Assembly (NCBI GenBank): GCA_046339595.1
Contig: JBKDUF010000082.1
Location: 1 to 51,924 of the forward strand
DNA from: Ga0077527 sp021300125
GTDB taxonomy: Bacteria; Pseudomonadota; Gammaproteobacteria; Burkholderiales; SG8-41
DNA: 51,924 nt
Direction: 5' to 3'
Shown here: one piece after another, positions 25,298 to 33,664 of the stretch
Layout: every line of letters starts with the position of its first letter
Position numbering within the stretch: the stretch's first letter is position 1
Translations under genes and position numbers: made by a program
The notes under the pieces: model-generated
Database searches by the model: none
The model's input: only the letters and a program-made list of their open reading frames with translations
Told to the model about the DNA's origin: nothing

Positions 25298-26516
25298 CAA
25301 ATCGCGATGGCGCCTGGCTGGTGCCTCAGCGCTCGTCCTGATGTTGCTGGCCTGTCGCAGCACACCGGAACAACCGGCACCGCCGGCAGCGGTCCCGGCC
25401 AAGCCGCCCGCCGCGGCCGTCGAGCCGGCGACCACCCCAACGCCGGCAGCGGCTTTCCCGGCACAGCATCTGCGCCGCGCGCAGTGGAACGAGTTGCCGG
25501 GATGGGCGGAAGACGATCACGCCGCAGCCTGGACTGCCCTGCTCACCAGCTGCAGCACCCTGCGAAACCAGGAGCCCTGGCGCGCGGTCTGCACGGAAGC
25601 GCAGGCGCTGCCTAAACCCGGGCGGGCCGAAGCAAGGCGCTTTTTCGAAACATTTTTCCTGCCCTACCGGCTAACGCAACCTGATGGGGGCAGCGAAGGA
25701 CTCGCCACCGGGTACTACGAACCCCTGCTGCGCGGCAGTCGCACCCAGACCCCGCGCTACCGCTTTCCGCTCTATGGCGTGCCTGATGACCTGCTGATTT
25801 TGGACTTGCCTGCATTTAACGCGGAGCCCCGCGACACTCGCGCACGGGCCCGGCTCGACGGCCGCCGCGTCGTACCGTATTTCGATCGTGCACAGATCGA
25901 GTCGCCAGCCACCCCGCTGCGTGGCCGCGAAATCGCCTGGGTCGACGATCCGGTGGAATTGTTTTTTCTGCAGATCCAGGGGTCTGGGCGTCTCGAACTT
26001 GAGGGCGGCGGAGTCATGCGCGTCGGTTTCGCCGACCACAATGGTCATCCCTACCGCTCCATTGGCCGGTTCCTGATCGACCGCGGTGAGCTTCCGGCCG
26101 AGCGCGCATCGATGCAGGGCATCAAGGCCTGGGCCCAGCAAAACCCGGCGAAACTGCGTGCGGTACTCGAGCATAATCCCCGTTACGTGTTTTTTCGCGA
26201 ACAGCCGCCTGGGCTTGATGGCCCGCTCGGCGCGCAGGGAGTGCCCCTGACCCCGCGCCGCTCGATAGCCGCCGATCCGCATTTCGTGCCGCTGGGCGCG
26301 CCGGTATTCCTCGCCACGACCTGGCCGCTGTCGAACCGCCCGCTCCACCAGCTGATGCTGGCGCAGGACACCGGCTCGGCCATTCGCGGAGCGGTGCGCG
26401 CGGACTTTTTCTGGGGTTATGGCGACGAGGCGGGCAGCGAGGCCGGCCGCATGAAACAGCGACTGCGGATGTGGGTACTGCTGCCCCGGGGCTACCCGCT
26501 GAACGGCCTCGAATAA
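25278..26516 (+). CDS. mltA: Membrane-bound lytic murein transglycosylase A
   Basis: A 412-residue outer-membrane lipoprotein that cleaves peptidoglycan glycan strands with 1,6-anhydro product formation. The signal peptide ends in the lipobox LLAC (Cys near residue 26), followed by a Pro/Ala-rich linker (residues 30-65). The MltA core follows with ATGYYEPLLRGS and VELFFLQIQGSGRLEL, and the C-terminal 3D domain holds the catalytic Asp in AQDTGSAIRGAVRADFFWGYG. The start is the ATG at 25278 with a GGGA element upstream. Its product is the substrate type recycled by AnmK. Confidence 0.94.
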   Translation: MQDTHSSKSRWRLAGASALVLMLLACRSTPEQPAPPAAVPAKPPAAAVEPATTPTPAAAFPAQHLRRAQWNELPGWAEDDHAAAWTALLTSCSTLRNQEPWRAVCTEAQALPKPGRAEARRFFETFFLPYRLTQPDGGSEGLATGYYEPLLRGSRTQTPRYRFPLYGVPDDLLILDLPAFNAEPRDTRARARLDGRRVVPYFDRAQIESPATPLRGREIAWVDDPVELFFLQIQGSGRLELEGGGVMRVGFADHNGHPYRSIGRFLIDRGELPAERASMQGIKAWAQQNPAKLRAVLEHNPRYVFFREQPPGLDGPLGAQGVPLTPRRSIAADPHFVPLGAPVFLATTWPLSNRPLHQLMLAQDTGSAIRGAVRADFFWGYGDEAGSEAGRMKQRLRMWVLLPRGYPLNGLE

Positions 26517-26538
26517 GGCCGCAGCGCCCCGCGGCAAC

Positions 26539-28293
26539 TCACAGATCGGACAGGCGCAGCTTGGCGAGGCCGGCCCCGCTCCGCTCGAACTGCAGGATGG
26601 CCTCGGCGGTCAGCGGCTCGCTGACATGCGCGCCCTGCACGCGTTCGCAGCCCAGCCCGAGAAGGGCAATCACGGTCTGACCGTCGTTGACGCCTTCGGC
26701 GGTCACCCGCAGCCCAAGATCGCGGGCAAGACGCACCATCGCCTTCACCAGCCGCGCATTGGATTCCGAGCGTTGCATGCCGGAGACAAAGCGCGCGCTG
26801 AGCTTCAGCTCGTCGAAGGGTAGCCGGGCAAGGTTACCGAGGGAGGACGCGCCGGTGGCAAAGCCCTCAATGCCAAGGCGCAAACCCATGCGCTTGAGTC
26901 TGGCGAGCACCTGCTGCACCGGCTCCAGTGCTTCCGCGATCGCAGACTCGTGCAGCCCGATCACCAGCCGTCCCGGCGGCACACCCCAGATGCGCAATGC
27001 ACGTTCGATGAATTCCGGAAAATCGGGCTGCATCAGTCCGCTCGCCGAGAGCTTGAGGCCGAACTTGCACTGGAGCCCTGCGCGCGCGAACTCGGCGCTC
27101 TGGCGCAGGGCGTTGTTGAATATCCACCAAGTCAGCTCACGCGAGATGCCTGCGGTTTCCGCCGTCTGCATCGCCTCTGCCTCGCCGACTTCGCCGAGCT
27201 CTGCATCATTCCAGCGCAGCAGGCATTCGAGGCCTCCAATGCGCCCCGACTCTGCATCCAGCTGGGGCTCGAAGGCAAGCTCGAGCGTCCCCTGTTCAAG
27301 GGCCGTACGCAGCCGCGCTTCCAGCCGCATCTGCCGGGCCTCGACTTCGCCCTGTGCAGGGTCATAGACGGCGGTGCGGTCCGCCGAGCCGCGGGCGGCA
27401 CGCTCGGCGAGCTTGGCGTTACGCACCAGCGTCTGCGCATCCTCGCCGTGCTCAGGATAGACGGCGATGCCGATGACCGCGTCAGTGTCATAAGTGCGGT
27501 CACCCAGCGGGATCGGCGCCTGCAGCGCGCCCAGAACCTTGTTTGCGGCGAGTATTGCCACGCCCTCGCCTGCAATGCGCGGCAGAAGGCAGGCAAACTG
27601 GTCGCGGCTGACGCGGCCGAGCTGGTCCTGCTTGCGCAGCACCCCTTCGCGAATGCGCCGGGTCAGCTGCAGCATGAAAGCCTCGCCTTTCTGCATGCCG
27701 AGCTGACGGTCCAGCTGCTCGGTCTTGCCGACCTGCAGCAGCAGCAAGGCAAGACTCTTGCCCTCCTGCTTGTGATTTTCGATGGTGTTACGGAACAGTT
27801 CCATGAAGGCGGCGTATTCAGGCGTGGGCAGGATGCGCACGACACCGCCCTCGTCCTGCTTGCCCGAGACCAGCGAAGCAAGCAGCGCAAGCTGGAGGAA
27901 ATTGAAACCCTGCAGCGCGAGCAGCGCCTCGCCGCAGCGCTGCGGATCATCCGCATACAGGCGCAACGCGCCCCGGGTCAGCGCCGCCTGCAGCCGCTGG
28001 CAGTCGCGGCGCATGCGCTCCAGCGGCTCCTGCTCCGCACCCAGCGCCCATTCGCCGAGGGCCCGCTGCATCGCCACGGGATCCGCGCCCGCCAGCGCGG
28101 TTTCGAGTCCTCCGGGCGCCGGCACGAAGAGGTCGGGCGCGCGCTCGCCCACCTCACGGTAAAGCGCCGACACCGTGGCCAGGGTGTCATTGCAGACACC
28201 GAACTCCTCGGCAAGCCGCGCGCACAGGGCCTCGAGGCTGGCCGTGGTTTCCGCCGGCTCAGAGGAAGAATTCGGAGGGATCGATGGGGACAC
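26539..28293 (-). CDS. Degenerate GGDEF-EAL domain protein
   Basis: A 584-residue protein with an N-terminal helical region (1-160), a GGDEF-like domain (about 165-310) and an EAL-like domain (about 325-575). The GGDEF motif is replaced by VSRDQF (228-233). In the EAL domain the first motif reads ECL (356-358), the metal Asn of the LSVN-type motif is replaced by Lys (KLSAS, 414-418), and the DDFGTG motif is EGFATG (476-481), so two metal-binding Asp are gone. Neither synthesis nor hydrolysis of c-di-GMP is expected; binding or scaffolding is possible. The GTG start overlaps the HD-GYP gene by 35 bases. Confidence 0.85.
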   Translation of the reverse strand: MSPSIPPNSSSEPAETTASLEALCARLAEEFGVCNDTLATVSALYREVGERAPDLFVPAPGGLETALAGADPVAMQRALGEWALGAEQEPLERMRRDCQRLQAALTRGALRLYADDPQRCGEALLALQGFNFLQLALLASLVSGKQDEGGVVRILPTPEYAAFMELFRNTIENHKQEGKSLALLLLQVGKTEQLDRQLGMQKGEAFMLQLTRRIREGVLRKQDQLGRVSRDQFACLLPRIAGEGVAILAANKVLGALQAPIPLGDRTYDTDAVIGIAVYPEHGEDAQTLVRNAKLAERAARGSADRTAVYDPAQGEVEARQMRLEARLRTALEQGTLELAFEPQLDAESGRIGGLECLLRWNDAELGEVGEAEAMQTAETAGISRELTWWIFNNALRQSAEFARAGLQCKFGLKLSASGLMQPDFPEFIERALRIWGVPPGRLVIGLHESAIAEALEPVQQVLARLKRMGLRLGIEGFATGASSLGNLARLPFDELKLSARFVSGMQRSESNARLVKAMVRLARDLGLRVTAEGVNDGQTVIALLGLGCERVQGAHVSEPLTAEAILQFERSGAGLAKLRLSDL

Positions 28294-29503
28294 TGCCCTG
28301 CTCCAGGGTGCGCTTGATGCGGTAGGGGACGCCCGATGCGGCTTTGGGTTGCTGCATCAGGTCGAGGATCAGTTGCGGTCTCAGGGGATTGCCCTTGGCA
28401 TCCAGCACCACCATCACGCGCGGCAGCAGGCGCCGCGCCAGGTTCTGGGCGATGACAATGCCAACCTCGCCGGAATTCAGTTCGACCAGAGAGCCCACCG
28501 GAAAAATGCCAATGCACTGGACGAACTGCTCCACCAGCGGCCCGTCGAACAGGATGTTGCGCGAGTTGTAGAGCTGGTTGAGCGCGTTCGAAGGCGAGTA
28601 GACCTCGCCGTAGGGTCGGTTGTGGATCATCGCGTCGAAGCAGTCGACCAGCCCGGCAATCGAGCCGAACAGTCCGATCTGGTCCCCTTTGAGGCCCTGA
28701 GGATAGCCGCTGCCGTCATAGCGTTCGTGATGCAGCGATGCCAGTGCCGGGAGTTCCGGCGGCAGGCCGGGGGTGGCGCGCAAGATCGCCGCTGAATGCG
28801 CAATGTGGCTGCGGCAGACCATGACTTCGGCCTTGGTCAGCAGCCCGTCCTTGTGAGCGACCTCTTCCGGTATCGCGGTCATGCCCACATCCTGCAGCAA
28901 GCCCAGCATGCACAGCAGGTCGAGCTGCTCCCGCGGCAGCTGCAGGAAGCGGCCGAAGGTCAGCATGTAGATGGATACGCTGAACGCGCGGTCCAGGGCA
29001 TGCGTGCCTGTTTCCTTGAGTTTGGCGAGCAGCATCATGGCATCGGGGTTGCGCACCACGCTGTCGGTCATGCTGGTGACCGCTTCCTGCACCCTCGTTG
29101 CATCGAGCGCCTTGCCGGCTTCGATATTGCTCATCATTTCCTTGAGCACCGCCTCGGCCTGCTTCTGGGCGGTCTTGGCAACCGGCAACTCCTCGTTAAC
29201 GGTCGACTGCTGACGGTAGGTGACGCGGGTCTTGATCGTGGTGAGCACACTGGGACCCAGCGGCGGCAGCATACGCGGCGGCCCGCCGAGATCGCCGGCC
29301 TGCAGCTGGCTGCGGTCGGGCAGGTCTGGCCCCTTGTCGAGGTCAATGTAGACCTTCTTGCAGTATTTCTTCAGCGCCTCGAGTTGCTTGTCGGTGTTCA
29401 GCACGAAACCCTGGTACAAGAATGGGGTTTCCGTCCACGGACGATCCAGTTCGGCAATGAACACACCGAACTCTAGTTGATCAACGGAGACTTCTTTTTT
29501 CAC
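28259..29503 (-). CDS. HD-GYP domain protein with altered HD site
   Basis: A 414-residue protein: an N-terminal DUF3391 domain (1-130, starting VSVDQLEFGVFIAELDRPW) and an HD-GYP domain (about 150-345). The second half of the site is intact, HHERYDGSGYP (258-268). The central HD motif, usually LLHDIGK, reads LLQDVGM (203-208): His to Gln and Lys to Met. The first His (usually RHS) also seems missing (RAFS). Loss of these metal ligands argues against c-di-GMP hydrolysis. A C-terminal extension (350-414) resembles the tail often seen after DUF3391/HD-GYP proteins. Transcribed together with the EAL gene. Confidence 0.88.
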   Translation of the reverse strand: MKKEVSVDQLEFGVFIAELDRPWTETPFLYQGFVLNTDKQLEALKKYCKKVYIDLDKGPDLPDRSQLQAGDLGGPPRMLPPLGPSVLTTIKTRVTYRQQSTVNEELPVAKTAQKQAEAVLKEMMSNIEAGKALDATRVQEAVTSMTDSVVRNPDAMMLLAKLKETGTHALDRAFSVSIYMLTFGRFLQLPREQLDLLCMLGLLQDVGMTAIPEEVAHKDGLLTKAEVMVCRSHIAHSAAILRATPGLPPELPALASLHHERYDGSGYPQGLKGDQIGLFGSIAGLVDCFDAMIHNRPYGEVYSPSNALNQLYNSRNILFDGPLVEQFVQCIGIFPVGSLVELNSGEVGIVIAQNLARRLLPRVMVVLDAKGNPLRPQLILDLMQQPKAASGVPYRIKRTLEQGSVPIDPSEFFL

Positions 29504-29590
29504 TAGTGGACGGAACGGCTGCGGAGGGGGGGCGGCGCCGTTGGCGGATTGTCCTGCCGCGGCGGTTCGGGCACAAGCCGGAACCGCGCC

Positions 29591-30361
29591 TCAGAACTCG
29601 AAGACCTGGTTGTTTTGGAGCAGCCGGGGCGGCACCGGAGTTTCGAGTTCCTTGATTTCCTGCAACGTCAGCTCGATCTCGCTCGGCTTGAGGTGGGTGA
29701 TGTAAACCTCGGCCTCACGCTTGAGCTTGGCCAGTTCCTCGCCCAGCATGGACGGACACAGATGCAGCGACAGCTCGGCAAGCCGCCGGTCCTTGTCGGA
29801 GAACGCGGTCTCGATGATCAGATACTTCAGATTCTCGATGCCGTTTACGATGTCCCACAGCGCGTCGTTGGGGCCGGTGTCGCCGCTGAACACCAGGCTG
29901 CCTTTGCCGCTGTCCAGCCAGTAACCGACCGCAGGTACCGTATGCACCGCGGGCAGCGCAGTGATGCGGCGGCCGCGACCAATGTCAGTGACGTTGCCGA
30001 CCGCGATTTCCTCGAAGCGCATGAACGGCTCCTGCGGCGTGGGAATCACGGTGAAGTCGGGCCAGATATCCCAGTTGAACAGGTTCTTCCTGAGAATCTC
30101 GATGGTTTGGGCGGTGGCATGCACGGTAAGCGGTTTGGTGCGCAGGCCACCGACCGAATCGAGCACGAAGGCGATCGAATCCACATGATCGAGATGGGAA
30201 TGGGTGACGAAGACATGGTCGATCAGCATCAACTCGGGCAGCGACAGTTCGCCGACACCGGTGCCGGCATCGATCAGCACATCCTGATCAACGAGAAAAG
30301 AGGTGGTGCGGTGCTGTTGCCCGCCAATGCTGCCGGAGCAGCCGAGGATGCGCAGGTGCAT
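29591..30361 (-). CDS. MBL-fold hydrolase, class II cyclic-nucleotide phosphodiesterase-like
   Basis: A 256-residue metallo-beta-lactamase-fold protein. The zinc motif HxHxDH is present as THSHLDHVDS, and FSGDTGPNDALWD and ITHLKPSEIE supply the later ligands. The segment LIIETAFSDKDRRLAELSLHLCPSML is typical of proteins annotated as 3',5'-cyclic-nucleotide phosphodiesterase class II, so hydrolysis of cAMP or cGMP is the likely activity, though unproven here. The start is the ATG at 30361 with AAGGGG upstream. The HD-GYP gene follows 87 bases downstream; a GCGGTTC/GAACCGC hairpin (29562-29587) lies between them. Confidence 0.82.
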   Translation of the reverse strand: MHLRILGCSGSIGGQQHRTTSFLVDQDVLIDAGTGVGELSLPELMLIDHVFVTHSHLDHVDSIAFVLDSVGGLRTKPLTVHATAQTIEILRKNLFNWDIWPDFTVIPTPQEPFMRFEEIAVGNVTDIGRGRRITALPAVHTVPAVGYWLDSGKGSLVFSGDTGPNDALWDIVNGIENLKYLIIETAFSDKDRRLAELSLHLCPSMLGEELAKLKREAEVYITHLKPSEIELTLQEIKELETPVPPRLLQNNQVFEF

Positions 30362-30521
30362 GCTCAACCCCTTTCGGCGGCCGGCACCTGCGGCATGGCG
30401 CAGGCGATAAATGTGGCGAAATCGGGCATGGCGGGCGGCTTGATTCGCGGCGAATAACCCAAAATACAATTCTAACCCAAGGCCGGGATCATCCGCCCTG
30501 CCGACCGGTTCCTGGACCCGC

Positions 30522-31106
30522 TTATTCCCGCAGTTCAAGCAGGATGCGGGCTCTGACAGGACGCTCCTCACGCATCGCAGGGGAAAACAGCACGCCGGCG
30601 ATACGCTCACGCCACTGCGGATCCAATGGGAAAGCGCCAGTGGCGACAGCCAGGTCCACCACATGGCCACGCGTATCGATGGTCAGCCAGAGGCGCAGGG
30701 TGTCGCCCTGCCAGCGCGGCAGCGGCTGCAAGGGCTGCGGGAAGCGGTCGAGTTCCCGAGCGGTATAGACGCGGCTGTCGGCACCGCCCTCGGCTTCAGC
30801 CCGGGCAGGGGCGTGGACGGTGTCGGCAGACGGCACATGCGCGCTCCGGGATGCGGCAGGCACCTGCTTTGCCGGCAACGCCAAGGGCTGGGGAATCCGC
30901 GGCTCCTGCCGGACTGGCTCAATCAGGGGCTCCAGAGCGGGTGGCGCCGCCCTGAGTTCGGCGTGCAGCGCGGACGCGGGACGTGCCGCATCACCACCAC
31001 CGCCGGAGAGTTCCAGCATGATCACGTGGACAAGCAGGGATGCCATCAACGCCAGCGTGGCCCTGTGCCAGTGCCGGGCCGGGGGATTCTGCAGGCTGCT
31101 CGCCAC
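30522..31106 (-). CDS. TonB-like C-terminal domain protein
   Basis: A 194-residue protein with an N-terminal membrane segment (residues 14-32, TLALMASLLVHVIML), a Pro/Ala-rich middle (40-105) and a C-terminal domain of about 80 residues that resembles the TonB/TolA fold (LRLWLTIDTRGHVVDLAVATG, then an ARILLELRE end). That is the layout of TonB energy transducers, but there are no exbB/exbD or receptor genes nearby. It starts 12 bases after dsbC on the same strand, so a role in envelope processes other than iron uptake is possible. Confidence 0.75.
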   Translation of the reverse strand: MASSLQNPPARHWHRATLALMASLLVHVIMLELSGGGGDAARPASALHAELRAAPPALEPLIEPVRQEPRIPQPLALPAKQVPAASRSAHVPSADTVHAPARAEAEGGADSRVYTARELDRFPQPLQPLPRWQGDTLRLWLTIDTRGHVVDLAVATGAFPLDPQWRERIAGVLFSPAMREERPVRARILLELRE

Positions 31107-31118
31107 GCCCGTTTCCGG

Positions 31119-31829
31119 TCAGCGCACGCCGGCCAGCGCCTGCTCGATCCGGTCAGCCGGCAAATAACCGCCGATCTGCTGGCCGTTGGCGAGGTAGACC
31201 GCGGGGGTTCCACGCACGCCAAACCGCTGGGCAAGCGCCTGGTTGTCTTCGATCGGCGTGGCACAGCTGCGCGGTGCAGCAGCGGGCGTCGCGGCACGAT
31301 TCATCAGGTCATCCCAGGCCTTGGCACGGTCTTTGGCACACCACACCGCACGCGATTTCTCGTTGGAATCGGCGGAAAGTATCGGCAACAGGAAAGTATA
31401 GACGGTGACGTCATTGAGCTTGTTCAGTTCCCGCTGCAGATCACGGCAGTAGCCGCAGTTGGGATCCTCGAAGGTATAGATTACCCGGCGGCCGTTGCCG
31501 CGCACGCGCTTGATTGCGTTGCTCTGCGCCCTCGCCAGAGCAACCGTGGCGATCTGGTCGCGGCGCTCTCGCGTCAGGTTACGTTCCTGGGCCGTGCGCA
31601 GGTCGAATAGGTTTCCGGTCATCAGCCAGGTCAGCTTTTCGTCGGTGTACACCACCTGACCGTCGAACACGACCTCGAACACGCCCGGGAAAGGCGTGCG
31701 AGCGACCGATTCCACCTTCATGTCGGGAAAACGCGCCTGGAAACCCCGTTGCACGATGTCCTCATTCGCGGAGGCGGGCAGGCTCAAGACCAGAAGCAAA
31801 CCGGCAAGGGCAATGCTGTGGTGTTTCAT
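31119..31829 (-). CDS. dsbC: Thiol:disulfide interchange protein DsbC
   Basis: A 236-residue periplasmic disulfide isomerase. The signal peptide (MKHHSIALAGLLLVLSLPASA) is followed by a DsbC dimerisation domain (GFQARFPDMKVESV) and a thioredoxin domain with the active site NCGYC and the cis-Pro motif RGTPAVYLANGQQ. Two further Cys (WCAKD and SCATP) fit the structural disulfide of DsbC. The start is the ATG at 31829; the longer frame reaches the ubiH-like stop and lacks support. Confidence 0.94.
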   Translation of the reverse strand: MKHHSIALAGLLLVLSLPASANEDIVQRGFQARFPDMKVESVARTPFPGVFEVVFDGQVVYTDEKLTWLMTGNLFDLRTAQERNLTRERRDQIATVALARAQSNAIKRVRGNGRRVIYTFEDPNCGYCRDLQRELNKLNDVTVYTFLLPILSADSNEKSRAVWCAKDRAKAWDDLMNRAATPAAAPRSCATPIEDNQALAQRFGVRGTPAVYLANGQQIGGYLPADRIEQALAGVR

Positions 31830-31885
31830 TTGAAGTCGTCTTTCCGCGGGCAATGCCCGCCAACAGGATGCCTTTTGCGCCGGCA

Positions 31886-33043
31886 CTAGGCTGCAGCGTG
31901 CCGGATCAGCAGGGATTTCAGTGCGGTCAGTCCGTTCAACGCACCAAGGCCGGAATTGCGTACCGCCGCGGCCAGTCCGGAGCGTGACGCGAACAGGGAC
32001 TGCAGCGCGTCGGCGGAAAATCCCGTGGTGGCAATGTCTTCGCGGCGGGCCCGCTCATAGCGGCGCAACAGCGCATAGTCGCCGCAATCCTGGCGAGGCG
32101 CGCGCGACTGCAACACGGCAGCCAGTTCGCGCACGTCGCGAAAACCGAGGTTGAGGCCCTGACCGGCCAGCGGATGCACGCTGTGCGCGGCATCCCCGGC
32201 CAGAGCCAGACGCGACTCGATGAGACGCGCCACCCGGTTATAGCGCAACGGGAATCCGGCCGCACGGGTCAGGAGCTTCAGTTCCCCGAGCACGCCCATG
32301 CTCGCCGCATGGACTTTGGCGGCGAGGGCCTCGTCATCCAGTGCCAGCAGCGCTTCGGCATGGGGCCGGGGGGTGGACCACACCATGGATACGCGATGAC
32401 CGGGCAGCGGCAGCAGCGCCAGCACGCCATCCCCGCGGAACCATTGAAAGGCCGTGCCGTGGTGGGGTTGCGCGGTTTCGAAGTGCGCGACCACGCCGAG
32501 CTGTCCGTAATCGGATTCGCGCGCCTCCAGGCCGGCGGCGCGGCGCACGGCCGAATCGCGGCCATCACTGCCAATCACCAGCTGGGCGGAAATTGCGGTG
32601 CCGTCCTCCAGCATCACCCGTACCTGTGCGGCATCGCGTTCGATCGCGGCAAGCCGGGCGGGACAGCATCGTATGATCTGGCCCTGTTCGGCGATCGCAT
32701 CCTCCAACGCGCTCTGGAGGGCTGCGCCCTCCACGATGACGGCCAGTGCCGGCAGCCCGGCCTCTTCGGCCCGGAAAACAAGGTGCCCGTCGGCGCGATC
32801 GCCCTGGATCGACATTGCGGCAACGGGCTGGATGCGCGCAGCATCGATGCGTCCCCATACGCCCAGCGCTTCAAGAAAGGTGATGTTGCCGGGGCTGATC
32901 GCATAGACACGGACATCGAACCCCTGCGTGGGCAGGGCCTGCGGCGGATGCGCCTCGACCAGGGCCACCCGCAGCGGCTGCAGCGCCAGTGACAGCGCGG
33001 CGCCGACCGGACCGCCACCCACCACCACCACATCCTGTTTCAT
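31886..33043 (-). CDS. UbiH/UbiF/COQ6-family FAD-dependent hydroxylase
   Basis: A 385-residue flavin monooxygenase. FAD-binding motif VVVVGGGPVGAALSLAL at residues 5-21, the DG motif GSDGRDSAVRRAAG, and the GD motif LALAGDAAHSVHPLAGQGLNLGFRD. These are the ubiquinone-synthesis hydroxylase motifs (UbiH, UbiI, UbiF or UbiL/M type); which ring carbon is attacked cannot be told from sequence. The start is taken as the ATG at 33043 (MKQDVVVVGG). Together with coq7 at 17972 it supplies part of the hydroxylation set. dsbC follows after 56 bases. Confidence 0.87.
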   Translation of the reverse strand: MKQDVVVVGGGPVGAALSLALQPLRVALVEAHPPQALPTQGFDVRVYAISPGNITFLEALGVWGRIDAARIQPVAAMSIQGDRADGHLVFRAEEAGLPALAVIVEGAALQSALEDAIAEQGQIIRCCPARLAAIERDAAQVRVMLEDGTAISAQLVIGSDGRDSAVRRAAGLEARESDYGQLGVVAHFETAQPHHGTAFQWFRGDGVLALLPLPGHRVSMVWSTPRPHAEALLALDDEALAAKVHAASMGVLGELKLLTRAAGFPLRYNRVARLIESRLALAGDAAHSVHPLAGQGLNLGFRDVRELAAVLQSRAPRQDCGDYALLRRYERARREDIATTGFSADALQSLFASRSGLAAAVRNSGLGALNGLTALKSLLIRHAAA

Positions 33044-33160
33044 TGAACCCATCACAACCATCGCCTTGCAAAGAAGGGGCGGCATTGCCTGCCGTCACCG
33101 GAAAGCATCCAATACACTGATTTTTCAGGGAAAATGATTCGCCCACGGGCACCCTGCGGC

Positions 33161-33189
33161 TTGACAATGCAGGGCATGCTCTTTAGACT
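33161..33189 (+). promoter_or_regulatory. Sigma70 promoter of the CAU tRNA gene
   Basis: A perfect -35 box TTGACA (33161-33166) and a -10 box TAGACT (33184-33189) are separated by 17 bases. The tRNA begins 16 bases after the -10 box, the right distance for a short 5' leader. A GC-rich CGCCGCC discriminator-like stretch follows the -10 box, as is usual for stable-RNA promoters under stringent control. Confidence 0.85.
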
Positions 33190-33204
33190 GCGCCGCCTTC
33201 CCGT

Positions 33205-33280
33205 GGCGAGTTAGCTCAGTGGTTAGAGCAGTGGAATCATAATCCATTGGTCCGGGGTTCAAATCCCTGACTCGCCACCA
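33205..33280 (+). tRNA. tRNA with CAU anticodon (tRNA-Ile2 or elongator tRNA-Met)
   Basis: A complete 76-base cloverleaf with encoded CCA. Acceptor stem GGCGAGT/ACTCGCC, D arm GCTC...GAGC, anticodon stem GTGGA/TCCAT with loop ATCATAA and anticodon CAT at 33238-33240, and T arm around GGTTCAAATCC. CAU is read either by elongator tRNA-Met or by tRNA-Ile2, in which TilS turns C34 into lysidine. The D-arm and variable region (TTAGCTCAGTGGTTAGAGCAG, TTGGTC) are, from memory, closest to E. coli ileX, so Ile2 is favoured. It is not an initiator: there is a G1-C72 pair. Confidence 0.92.
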
Positions 33281-33345
33281 CTCTTTTCCTTGCTGCCGGC
33301 CCCGATTTCATTGCCGGCCCGTGCCGCTTCTGCTATCTTGAGTCA

Positions 33346-33660
33346 ATGCGCAAGTATTTGCTTTTATTGACTTTTTTGTTGTGCTCCGGCGCAGTCTGGG
33401 CACAACGCCAGCTGCCTTCGGAAGGCCGTCGCGCCGAGGTCGGTTCTCAGCAGCCCCTGCCCGTCGTGCAACTGGGCAACGACCTGCTGCGGCTTGCCCC
33501 CGGCGCAATCATTTTCGACACCGCGAACCGCCGCATCACGCACGGCCAGCTGCCTCCCGGCGCCGATGTGCTCTACCAGCTCGACCGCAACGGCGAAGTG
33601 CTGCGCATGTTCATTCTCACCCCGCTGGAGCAGGCCCGGCTCGACCAGTCGCGGAAATAA
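33346..33660 (+). CDS. Small exported protein of unknown function
   Basis: A 104-residue protein with a clear signal peptide (KYLLLLTFLLCSGAVWAQ, probable cleavage after VWA). The mature part of about 85 residues has no Cys and a conserved-looking block NDLLRLAPGAIIFDTANRRIT followed by LPPGADVLYQLDRNGEV. Proteins of this kind occur just upstream of miaB in betaproteobacteria, but no function is known to me. miaB starts four bases after its stop, so it heads the operon. Confidence 0.8.
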   Translation: MRKYLLLLTFLLCSGAVWAQRQLPSEGRRAEVGSQQPLPVVQLGNDLLRLAPGAIIFDTANRRITHGQLPPGADVLYQLDRNGEVLRMFILTPLEQARLDQSRK

Positions 33661-33664
33661 GGCC

